From contig JAPXSY010000047.1 in assembly GCA_033812795.1 (NCBI GenBank), forward strand, positions 1 to 25,218: DNA of 25,218 bases, written 5' to 3'. The position numbers were made by a program, and so were the translations under genes. Origin of the DNA: JAPXSY01 sp033812795. Lineage in GTDB: Bacteria > Verrucomicrobiota > Kiritimatiellia > RFP12 > UBA1067. Position 1 is the stretch's first letter; each line of letters opens with the position of its first letter. Shown piece after piece: positions 9,137 to 15,575 of the stretch. Under the pieces are notes generated by a model, which saw only the letters and a program-made list of their open reading frames with translations, searched no databases and was not told where the DNA came from.

Positions 9137-9817
9137 TCACATAATCTTCATCGCAGCCGCGGCCAGCGGCAAATCTTCCGCCGTGGTGATCTTGATGTTC
9201 GGATAGCGCCATTCAACCAGCCGGACGGGCTCGCCCAGCAACTCCACGGCACTGGCCTCGTCCGTCACCGTCACCTTCTGTTCCTCTACCGCCTGATAGG
9301 CCCGCTGCAACAGGGCTGTCGTGAACGCCTGCGGCGTCTGTACCGCCCACAACTTGGCGCGATCGACCGTGTGATCCACCGTTGAACCACGCTCGACATA
9401 CTTGATCGTGTCCCAGATCCGCGCGGCCGCGACCCCGCAACCGTTGCGCTTGGCGCACTTGATGGTATCGGAGATCAACTGAGGCGTGACACAGGGCCGC
9501 GCGCCGTCATGCACGACCACCATGCGGGTATCAGGATCCATCTCCCGCATGCCGTTCTGCACGGAATCCTGACGCCGACTACCCCCGGCCACAATTGTCC
9601 GGATCTTGGAAATGCCGAACATCTGCGCCACGCTCTTCGCGGCCAGCACCTGATCCTTCCGCACAACCAACACAATCTGGTCGATATCGGTACATTGCTC
9701 AAAGGCCAGCAACGACCAGGCCAACACCGGCTTCGCCCCCAGACTCAGAAATGCCTTATCGGTATTGGAGCCCATCCGCGTACTTTTCCCCGCAGCCACT
9801 ATGATCGCCGTATTCAT
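9137..9817 (-). CDS. ispD: 2-C-methyl-D-erythritol 4-phosphate cytidylyltransferase
   Basis: Third enzyme of the MEP isoprenoid pathway, transferring CMP from CTP to methylerythritol 4-phosphate. At 226 residues it has the usual length. Motifs: the nucleotidyltransferase loop AAGKSTRMGSNTDKAFL at about residues 8-24, the VHDGARPCV metal site, the WAVQTPQAF substrate loop, and the VTDEASAVELLG and IKITTAEDL C-terminal signatures. A strong Shine-Dalgarno, AAGGAGA, lies about 6 bases before the ATG, and a good promoter lies about 100 bases upstream, so it heads the minus-strand transcript. No ispF is fused or adjacent. Confidence 0.94.
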   Translation of the reverse strand: MNTAIIVAAGKSTRMGSNTDKAFLSLGAKPVLAWSLLAFEQCTDIDQIVLVVRKDQVLAAKSVAQMFGISKIRTIVAGGSRRQDSVQNGMREMDPDTRMVVVHDGARPCVTPQLISDTIKCAKRNGCGVAAARIWDTIKYVERGSTVDHTVDRAKLWAVQTPQAFTTALLQRAYQAVEEQKVTVTDEASAVELLGEPVRLVEWRYPNIKITTAEDLPLAAAAMKIM

Positions 9818-9922
9818 ATTCTCCTTAAACGCATCCCATCCTCATTCGATCCGTCCATGCGACATCGCTCGTCCACCTGACGCGTCTCGACACCCAAACA
9901 CCATGCCGCAATCCATGCGATG

Positions 9923-9951
9923 ATGATATCAGCAGGGGCAACAGACGTCAA
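9923..9951 (-). promoter_or_regulatory. Sigma70-like promoter for the ispD operon
   Basis: Read on the minus strand, TTGACG (9951-9946) and TATCAT (9928-9923) are 17 bases apart, with a TG just before the -10 box (extended -10). The predicted start is near 9916, giving a leader of about 98 bases before ispD. The leader holds nothing recognisable besides the ispD ribosome-binding site. Confidence 0.6.
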
Positions 9952-10008
9952 GCGGACCAGCTCAATCGCTAGAGCGTAAATCCCCGTTTCGGCTTCCGAC
10001 GCGACGGA

Positions 10009-10028
10009 GCGGTCATGGTGATGACCGC
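10009..10028 (-). terminator. Hairpin downstream of the regulator gene
   Basis: GCGGTCAT and ATGACCGC form a perfect 8-bp stem with a 4-base loop, about 44 bases beyond the regulator's stop codon. No T-tract follows on the minus strand, so it is not a standard intrinsic terminator. It could pause polymerase, protect the 3' end or bind a protein. Apart from this hairpin and the ispD promoter, the gene-free stretch 9818-10071 shows nothing else. Confidence 0.35.
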
Positions 10029-10071
10029 AGCCGTGGCAGCCATGCAGCCGGGATACGGCAACACCGCACCT

Positions 10072-11217
10072 TTACAACGGGATCGGGTTGCGTCCTGCCC
10101 GAAAACGTTGATCCGCGCACACTCTGCTTACGGTTGAGTGGCGAACGACGAGGGAAACGTCGAGAAGGACTTCCCGCGGCGGAAGCGAGGGGTCTCTCAG
10201 GCGCGTAAGCAGGGTATCCACCGCCGCGCGCGCGATGAGATCGCAAGGCTGCCGGATCGTGGTAAGCGGCGGTGACGTGAGCGTGGCGATTTTGACATCA
10301 TCGAAACCAGCCAGCAGAAAATCACGAGGAACCTGTTTACCGAGGGAGTTGAGCGTCTGAAGAAGGGCAGCCGCTGTCGCGTCGTTCCCGCAGATGAAGG
10401 CATCCGGCAGGCAACGCCCGCCAACGAGCTTCTTGATGGGCTCCGCATCCCCGATCTCCGCTACGCACACACTGGCGGAAGCCCAAGGGAGTCCGGCATC
10501 GAGGACGGCACCACGCGCACCCTGAATACGGAGCGATACCGTTGGGGCGGAACCGACGCGCATGAAGAAACAGATACGCCGCGCACCACAGTCGATGAGG
10601 TGGCGAGCAAGGCGGTAACCGGCTTGAACGTTGTCTATCCCCACAAGGTCATAACCGCTGCGGTCCGGCGGAGGCACAACATCGCGATCCAGCAGAACCA
10701 CCGGCATGTTGTGATCAGAAAGAATCGTGAGAATCTTTTCTGTCGTTTCCGCAGCACCCGGCACGAGTTCAATCGGTTCAAGAAAAACACCCGCCACTCG
10801 CTCATCCGCATATTGGCGTGCAAGGTCGATCGCTTGACGCGCGCGCACTTTGGGATCTTTTGAAGAAGCGTCGCCGAAAATAAGCGTATAGCCCGCCTCA
10901 CGGGCATAGCGCGCAATTTCCGCGCAGATCGGCGGGAAAATTTCTCCGGAAGCGATTCCCGGAACAATCAGGCCAAGGTGCCCGGTTAAGTTACGCGCCA
11001 TATCGCTCAGGTAAGTACCCGAACCGGGGCGCGCTTCGAGAATGCCCGTGCGCTTCAGTTCATCAAGCGCAAGCCGGACCGTCGGCCGTGAAACGCCAAA
11101 ACGGCGGCAGAGCTGCACTTCACTCGGAAAACGTTCCCGGACATCGAATTTACCGAGCAGAATCTCAGAGCGTATCGTCTCGAAAACGTTTCGCCACTTT
11201 ATGTTTTTGACTTTCAC
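10072..11217 (-). CDS. GntR-HTH/LacI-type sugar-responsive transcriptional regulator
   Basis: Chimeric repressor of 381 residues, laid out like Bacillus AraR. Residues about 8-72 form a GntR winged helix: FPSEVQLCRRFGVSRPTVRLALDEL is the helix-turn-helix and GILEARPGSGTYL the wing. From about residue 80 it has a LacI/periplasmic-binding-protein domain that senses a ligand (LGLIVPG, then VVLLDRDV, VGIDNVQAGYRLARHL, FICGNDATAAALL, LAGFDDVKIATLTSPPLTTIRQP). The start is GTG at 11217. No Shine-Dalgarno is seen, and the likely promoter places the transcript start about one base upstream of the GTG. It is divergent from the kinase-transporter operon and shares a palindromic operator with it, so local, probably autoregulated, sugar-induced control is the natural reading. 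The ligand is unknown, but a fructose-type sugar is suggested by context. Confidence 0.88.
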   Translation of the reverse strand: MKVKNIKWRNVFETIRSEILLGKFDVRERFPSEVQLCRRFGVSRPTVRLALDELKRTGILEARPGSGTYLSDMARNLTGHLGLIVPGIASGEIFPPICAEIARYAREAGYTLIFGDASSKDPKVRARQAIDLARQYADERVAGVFLEPIELVPGAAETTEKILTILSDHNMPVVLLDRDVVPPPDRSGYDLVGIDNVQAGYRLARHLIDCGARRICFFMRVGSAPTVSLRIQGARGAVLDAGLPWASASVCVAEIGDAEPIKKLVGGRCLPDAFICGNDATAAALLQTLNSLGKQVPRDFLLAGFDDVKIATLTSPPLTTIRQPCDLIARAAVDTLLTRLRDPSLPPREVLLDVSLVVRHSTVSRVCADQRFRAGRNPIPL

Positions 11218-11224
11218 CGCGCGT

Positions 11225-11253
11225 ATTGTACCACGTTCCCTAATGTTTGTTAA
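11225..11253 (-). promoter_or_regulatory. Promoter of the regulator gene
   Basis: On the minus strand, TTAACA (11253-11248) and TACAAT (11230-11225) are 17 bases apart, with TGG directly before the -10 box (extended -10). The predicted transcript start is at about 11218, one base before the GTG start, so the message would be leaderless. The -35 box ends 4 bases from the palindrome at 11258-11284. Confidence 0.55.
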
Positions 11254-11283
11254 TTGACATTACAGCTTTTTGAAAGCTGTAAT
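11254..11283 (+). promoter_or_regulatory. Promoter of the kinase-transporter-hydrolase operon
   Basis: A perfect -35 box TTGACA at 11254-11259 and TGTAAT at 11278-11283 are 18 bases apart. The start would be near 11290, leaving a leader of about 40 bases. The palindrome 11258-11284 covers nearly the whole promoter, so bound repressor would exclude polymerase. A second possible promoter, TTGCAT (11294-11299) and GATAAT (11318-11323), would start exactly at the ATG (11330). Confidence 0.55.
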
Positions 11284-11284
11284 G
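11258..11284. promoter_or_regulatory. Palindromic operator in the divergent gap
   Basis: CATTACAGCTTT (11258-11269) and AAAGCTGTAATG (11273-11284) are perfect inverted repeats with a 3-base centre. The size and symmetry suit a dimeric GntR- or LacI-type repressor. It lies between the regulator's -35 box and, on the other strand, overlaps the -35, spacer and -10 of the operon promoter. It could also fold as a hairpin, but there is no upstream gene on the plus strand for it to terminate. Confidence 0.7.
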
Positions 11285-11329
11285 ACTTGGCCCTTGCATC
11301 AGTAAACGAACTTTGCGGATAATGGGGTC

Positions 11330-12289
11330 ATGTTCATCGGGGTAGACATGGGGACCACATCGTTCGCCGCTGTGCTCGTGAATGAGAAAGGTGAGGTGTT
11401 AAGGACGCTCACGCACCCGAACGGCTGCACCAACGAAGGCCTGCCGCCGGATGTTCACGAACAGGATCCGGACGCGATGGCGGACATGGCGGAGGAGTTG
11501 GTGGCCGAACTCGAGGCGGCAGCGGGCGGCTCTGTCCGGCGCATTGGCTGGACCGGTCAGATGCATGGCGTCGTGGGCGTGGACGAGAACCTCAAGGCGG
11601 TCACGCCGTTCGTCACGTGGCGGGATGCCCGGCGCTACGGCGGCCATGTGATGGATGGCTGGGCGCGTGCGGGGCGCAAGCTTTTCCGATGCCTGCCGCT
11701 GCCCGGCTACGTGATCGCGCGTCGGACGGGACGTTGCGTTATCGACGAAACCTTTCTGCATTCATGGCATCTGGAGAAGGCGGGAGAGGTGCCGCAAGAA
11801 TGGTTGCCCGATCTGGTTCCCGGTTCGATGATCGGCGACAATCAGGCCGGCGTGTTTGCCGTGCAACACATACTGCCCGGCTACGCTGTGGTGAATCTGG
11901 GAACAAGCGGACAGCTTTCTATCGTGGGCGAGGGACACGGTGGCGAGCGGCGTCCTTTCCCGGGCGGGCGGGTGCTCCGGTGCCGCGCCTCCCTCGTGGG
12001 GGGCCGCGCCTTCGCCGAATTGAAGAAAGAACTCGGCCTCTCATGGGACGAAATGAATGCGCGTGCCCAATCCGATCCGCGCATTGCCGCCTGTGTGCGG
12101 AGCATCGCGGATGACCTGGCAGGCGACCTTGATCTTACTGGCGTGACGGGTCTCGCGGGGATTGGAAATGCCCTTGTGCGCAATCCCTGTCTGAAGACGG
12201 CCGTGGCAGAACGTTTCAAAATGCCGTGCGTTGTGCCTCCTGTGGCCGAGATCGCTGCATGGGGCGCTGCACTGGAGGTTATGACATGA
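11330..12289 (+). CDS. Compact FGGY-family carbohydrate kinase
   Basis: Sugar kinase of the xylulokinase/sedoheptulokinase superfamily, 319 residues where about 480-500 is usual. The core motifs remain: N-terminal GVDMGTTS phosphate loop, TGQMHG at 75-80 (substrate pocket), WRDAR at 97-101, the catalytic-base motif GDNQA with Asp170, the adenosine loop LGTSGQ (190-195), and C-terminal GIGNALVRNP and EIAAWGAAL. Compared with xylulokinase, roughly 60-70 residues are missing between WRDAR and GDNQA, and about 100 after GTSG, so insert subdomains are lost but the active site seems intact. It overlaps the transporter gene by ATGA. A ketose (fructose-like) substrate is inferred from the GH32 enzymes in the operon. 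Shine-Dalgarno is weak (GGGG). Confidence 0.82.
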   Translation: MFIGVDMGTTSFAAVLVNEKGEVLRTLTHPNGCTNEGLPPDVHEQDPDAMADMAEELVAELEAAAGGSVRRIGWTGQMHGVVGVDENLKAVTPFVTWRDARRYGGHVMDGWARAGRKLFRCLPLPGYVIARRTGRCVIDETFLHSWHLEKAGEVPQEWLPDLVPGSMIGDNQAGVFAVQHILPGYAVVNLGTSGQLSIVGEGHGGERRPFPGGRVLRCRASLVGGRAFAELKKELGLSWDEMNARAQSDPRIAACVRSIADDLAGDLDLTGVTGLAGIGNALVRNPCLKTAVAERFKMPCVVPPVAEIAAWGAALEVMT

Positions 12290-13503
12290 AAAGTCCGGCC
12301 AAACTCTGGTTTCTGGCGATTACAGCGGCCTTAAGCGGCTTTCTCTTCGGTTTCGACACGATCGTCATTTCCGGGGCGGAACAGCAGATCCAAGACCTGT
12401 GGAACCTTTCCCCCGCGCTTCACGGATGGGTGCTTTCGGCGGCACTTTGGGGCACCGTCGCGGGTTCACTCTTCGGCGGGAGCGTGATTGACCTTATGGG
12501 CCGTAAAAAGTCTCTCTTTTGCGTGGGCGTTCTCTATTTCGTTTCAGCGATCTGGAGTGCGTTCCCCTCCGGCCCCTATACGCTTATGATCGCACGTTTT
12601 ATCGGCGGTCTCGGTGTCGGCGTCTCCACAATCGCAGCCCCTGTTTACATCGCCGAAATCTCACCGGCTGAATCCCGCGGACGGTTCACGGCCCTGTTCC
12701 AATTCAACATCGTTTTCGGTGTATTGGTCGCCTACGCATCCAACTATTTCTTCAAGGATTACGGCGAGTCGGCTTGGCGCTGGATGCTCGGTGTGGAGGC
12801 GATCCCCGCGGCCGTGTTCACGGTGCTTTGCCTGTTTCTTGTGGAGTCGCCGCGATGGCTCAAGATGCGAGAGAGCCACCAGGCGCCGATCCGTCCTGAC
12901 TTCCGGTCTTTTTTCACCCGGGAGAACCGGGGCCCCATTTTGCTTGCGTTCTTCGTCGCCTTCTTCAACCAGTTGTCCGGCTGCAACGCGGTCAACTACT
13001 TCGCGCCGCGGATCTTCCAGATGGCGGGACTTGGCCGCGACTCGGCGTTCCTCTCCTCGTTCGGTCTCGGCACACTCAACTTCATCGCCACGTTCACGGG
13101 ACTTTGGCTCATCGACCGTCTCGGACGGAAAACACTCCTGCTTATCGGCGGCATTGGCTATGTGGTTTCGCTTTCTGCCGCAAGCCTGTTTTTCGGCATC
13201 GGGAACGGCCCGCTCGCCGCCGCCTCCATCTTCCTTTTCATGGCCTCTCACGCCGTTGGTCAGGGCACGGTCATCTGGGTGCTCATCAGCGAATCCTTCC
13301 CGGATCGTTTCCGTGCGCTTGGACAGTCTTTCGGCTCTTTCACACACTGGATGTTTGCGGCGCTGATCACGCTCTTTTTCCCGATGGCTGCAGCGGCTTT
13401 CGCGCCGTGGAAAATATTTGCGTTTTTCGGTGTCATGATGGTGTTCCACCTGTTCTGGGTGATATTCGTGGTCCGCGAGACAAAAGGAAAGGCACTCGCA
13501 TGA
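12286..13503 (+). CDS. MFS sugar porter (SP family)
   Basis: Inner-membrane sugar transporter of 405 residues, probably a sugar-proton symporter, with about 12 hydrophobic segments. Sugar-porter signatures: GGSVIDLMGRKKSL (loop 2-3), the FIGGLGVGVSTIAAPVYIAEISPAESRGR block, VESPRWL after helix 6, QLSGCNAVNYFAPRIF in helix 7, DRLGRKTLLLIGG (loop 8-9), SESFPDRFRALGQS and a C-terminal ETKGKAL. The start is the ATG at 12286, overlapping the kinase stop, with GGAGG about 9 bases upstream. The stop overlaps the next ATG at 13500. Part of this gene is duplicated as a relic at 18263-18334. Confidence 0.9.
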   Translation: MKSPAKLWFLAITAALSGFLFGFDTIVISGAEQQIQDLWNLSPALHGWVLSAALWGTVAGSLFGGSVIDLMGRKKSLFCVGVLYFVSAIWSAFPSGPYTLMIARFIGGLGVGVSTIAAPVYIAEISPAESRGRFTALFQFNIVFGVLVAYASNYFFKDYGESAWRWMLGVEAIPAAVFTVLCLFLVESPRWLKMRESHQAPIRPDFRSFFTRENRGPILLAFFVAFFNQLSGCNAVNYFAPRIFQMAGLGRDSAFLSSFGLGTLNFIATFTGLWLIDRLGRKTLLLIGGIGYVVSLSAASLFFGIGNGPLAAASIFLFMASHAVGQGTVIWVLISESFPDRFRALGQSFGSFTHWMFAALITLFFPMAAAAFAPWKIFAFFGVMMVFHLFWVIFVVRETKGKALA

Positions 13504-13775
13504 TCCGCCCCACAGTTTGTACTTTTCTTCTTGCCGTTTTTGCGACAGCGGGTTCCCGCGCCGACGAGACACGCGCGAAGGTGTTCGCCGACACCGTTCT
13601 CGTGAAGCCGGTGCTGGCGGGAGAAATGCGTTTCAGCGGTCAGGCGCTAGATGTACGTACGTCAGATCAATCTGCGGACTTTTCGCTATACGTCGCACGT
13701 CGAGTTTCGGAAAAATCTCGAAACCAACCCAATCGGCGGCCGACCGTCCGCCGCTATAAGAGGAGGAAACCATGA
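13500..13775 (+). CDS. Short secreted ORF, probably a truncated or chimeric gene remnant
   Basis: Ninety-one residues, not recognised. The ATG overlaps the MFS stop (ATGA), and its own TGA overlaps the ATG of the next gene, so it is translationally well placed. Residues 1-22 are a clear signal peptide (hydrophobic run, ending SRADE), followed by about 30 ordinary residues. From about residue 58 the composition changes to a Ser/Arg/Lys/Pro-rich tail ending RRYKRRKP that looks like out-of-frame or non-coding sequence. The change coincides with the odd run at 13652-13670 (TACGTACGTCAG). The likely reading is the start of a secreted enzyme gene cut off when the SUMF1 block arrived. A genuine small protein cannot be excluded. 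Confidence 0.45.
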   Translation: MIRPTVCTFLLAVFATAGSRADETRAKVFADTVLVKPVLAGEMRFSGQALDVRTSDQSADFSLYVARRVSEKSRNQPNRRPTVRRYKRRKP

Positions 13776-15079
13776 GAGGCATAACGAAAACCGTTGCGGC
13801 CGTTGCGGCCGTGGCGACTCTGGGCGCGGGCGTGGCCCGTGCGGAAACCGGATTCAACGCCGAGGTCAGCGGTGTCACCCTGACCCAGCGCGAGAATACG
13901 CGCATCGTGGACATCGGGTACACGCTCACGGGCGAGCCCGCGATCATCACCCTCGCGATCGAGACCAACGGCGTGGCGATCCCGGACTCGGCGGTGACGC
14001 GCCTCTCCGGCGCGGTCTCGACCGTGATCCAGCCAGGCACGTACACCATTATCTGGAACGCGGGTGCGGACTGGCCCGAGCACGAGGTGACCAACGCCCG
14101 CGCACGGGTGACCGCCTGGTCCACGAACGCGCCGCCGCTGTATTGCGCGGTGGACGTGGCCGGAGGTCCTGCCGCGGACAACTATCCGGTTTACTACTAC
14201 ACTAGCGCGGAGGCGGTGCCAGGGGGCGTGACCAACGACCTGTATAAGACGTTCCGTATCCTGATGCGCAAGATTCCGCCAACAGGTGGCGAAGGGTTCA
14301 TGATGGGCTCACCCTCCAACGAGACCGGTCGCGACGCCATGCGCGAGGATTGCCATAACGTGAAGTTGACCAAGGCGTTCTATGCGGGGGTCTACGAGAT
14401 CACGCAGAGCCAGTGGTATCAGGTGATGAATTCGTGGCCGTCCAAATGGAGTAACAACGACTACAAGCTCACCCGCCCGGTGGATCAGGTGTCGTGGAAT
14501 GTTATCCGTGGTGGCGTATGGCCGGGAGTCCCGAGGGGTAGCGGATTGCCCGGCGCAGAATCGTTTGTTGCCAAGCTGAGAGCGAGGGCTGCAATGCCCG
14601 GGTTGGATCTGCCAACGGACGCACAGTGGGAATACGCCTGCCGGGCGGGCACATCCGGGGCGCTAAACGACGGCACGGTGAACATCACCAACACGGACTC
14701 CGACGCTCGAATGGATCTGGTGGGCCGTTACCAGTACAACGGCGGCAAGGTATTGAATAACGGTACGTGGAGCGATCCCCCGAGGGACTGCACAACAGCG
14801 AATGCTACGGCAACGGTCGGCTCGTACGCGCCGAACACATGGGGCTTGTATGACATGCACGGCAACTTGTGGGAGTGGTGTCTGGACTGGCTCGTTGATC
14901 ACCTTGGTACGGATTCAGTTGAAGATCCGATCGGGCCGGATTCGGGTTCAGTACGCGTGATACGGGGCGGAAGTTGGGGTAGCACCGCGACGGGTTGCCG
15001 TTCGGCGTATCGCCGGTGGAACGATCCGTCGACCGAGTTCAGTGGCTACGGCTTCCGCCTCGTTAGAACCTTGCCATAG
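13772..15079 (+). CDS. Secreted SUMF1/formylglycine-generating-enzyme-like domain protein
   Basis: 435 residues: signal peptide (1-25, ending ARAE), an Ig-like beta-sandwich at about 27-130 (from VSGVTLTQRENTRIVDIGY), then a SUMF1/C-type-lectin-like fold to the end. Signatures include EGFMMGSPSNE, GVYEITQSQWYQVM, LPTDAQWEYACRAGT, WGLYDMHGNLWEWCLDW and RVIRGGSWG with GYGFRLVR. True FGE uses two cysteines after GGS; here only the second is kept and the first is serine, so sulfatase activation is unlikely and no sulfatase lies nearby. Such proteins are frequent as multicopy secreted paralogues in Kiritimatiellota and Lentisphaerae. A strong AGGAGG lies about 7 bases before the ATG. Its place inside a glycan operon may be incidental or it may bind substrate. 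Confidence 0.82.
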   Translation: MRGITKTVAAVAAVATLGAGVARAETGFNAEVSGVTLTQRENTRIVDIGYTLTGEPAIITLAIETNGVAIPDSAVTRLSGAVSTVIQPGTYTIIWNAGADWPEHEVTNARARVTAWSTNAPPLYCAVDVAGGPAADNYPVYYYTSAEAVPGGVTNDLYKTFRILMRKIPPTGGEGFMMGSPSNETGRDAMREDCHNVKLTKAFYAGVYEITQSQWYQVMNSWPSKWSNNDYKLTRPVDQVSWNVIRGGVWPGVPRGSGLPGAESFVAKLRARAAMPGLDLPTDAQWEYACRAGTSGALNDGTVNITNTDSDARMDLVGRYQYNGGKVLNNGTWSDPPRDCTTANATATVGSYAPNTWGLYDMHGNLWEWCLDWLVDHLGTDSVEDPIGPDSGSVRVIRGGSWGSTATGCRSAYRRWNDPSTEFSGYGFRLVRTLP

Positions 15080-15177
15080 CGCGGTGGCGCTACCCTTACC
15101 CCGGAAACCTCTCCCAGTGAGAAAAGAAGAGAATCAGACCGGGGGTGGGGGGCGGGCGGTGTTTTGGAATCAACTCG

Positions 15178-15202
15178 GTCGGGCAGGTCACGCCTGTCCG
15201 AC
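15178..15202 (+). other. Hairpin between SUMF1 gene and small secreted ORF
   Basis: GTCGGGCAGG (15178-15187) and CCTGTCCGAC (15193-15202) form a 10-bp stem with one G-U pair and a 5-base loop. No U-tract follows. It sits 26 bases before the ATG of the 79-residue ORF and just after a G-rich run at 15141-15156. It could be a REP-like element, an mRNA-processing or stability structure, or part of a cassette boundary. Confidence 0.5.
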
Positions 15203-15228
15203 GGCTCCGACAAGGAAAGGAAAGGACA

Positions 15229-15468
15229 ATGAGACAGATGACAAGGATGGCGGCTTTTGTCGCGATGGTACTACTGGCGGTAAGGATTGGTGCCATGGAT
15301 CCGGTGAGCGAGGTGTCGGCGGCAGCGCCGCTGGACACGCGGTCGATTTTCGTGGAAAGGGCCGCAGAGGATCAGACACTGAACTCGCGCAGTTTTGACG
15401 TGGACTGGTCCGAAATGCGCAAGCTCAACACGAAGAAGATCGTAGGCACGGTGATGCTGATGCGGTGA
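15229..15468 (+). CDS. Small secreted protein of unknown function
   Basis: Seventy-nine residues, not recognised. The ATG at 15229 is preceded by a purine-rich AAGGAAAGGAAAGGA, a good ribosome-binding region. The frame extends upstream to 15145, but the ATG at 15229 gives a clean signal peptide: Arg-Gln-Met-Thr-Arg, then hydrophobic MAAFVAMVLLAVRIGA. The mature part of about 55-60 residues is charged (DTRSIFVERAAEDQ, SFDVDWSEMRKLNTKKIVG), has no cysteine and no further membrane segment. It follows the SUMF1 gene by 149 bases and could be its partner. Confidence 0.6.
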   Translation: MRQMTRMAAFVAMVLLAVRIGAMDPVSEVSAAAPLDTRSIFVERAAEDQTLNSRSFDVDWSEMRKLNTKKIVGTVMLMR

Positions 15469-15575
15469 TCGGGCGGGCCGACCCCGAGGAAACGCCCAAC
15501 TTTCAAGAAAGAAAGAGAACGTTTTTGTCCCGCTGAAAAAGAACATCGGAACAGCAATCTACGTCAGGTGATGAA

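Noticed and set aside
9124..9139. Short GAGCGAAGCGAGCGC segment as a mobile REP element
   Set aside because: Too short and seen once; it lies in a 13-base gap and may simply be the local ribosome-binding context.
13104..13499. Upstream part of the frame leading into the 91-residue ORF
   Set aside because: It overlaps the MFS coding sequence out of frame; the credible start is the ATG at 13500 that overlaps the MFS stop.
12661..13572. Minus-strand open frame of 303 codons opposite the MFS gene
   Set aside because: Highly charged low-complexity translation typical of the antisense of membrane-helix codons.
15141..15156. Strict four-tract G-quadruplex
   Set aside because: The run has only three separated tracts of three or more G, so it does not meet the usual motif.
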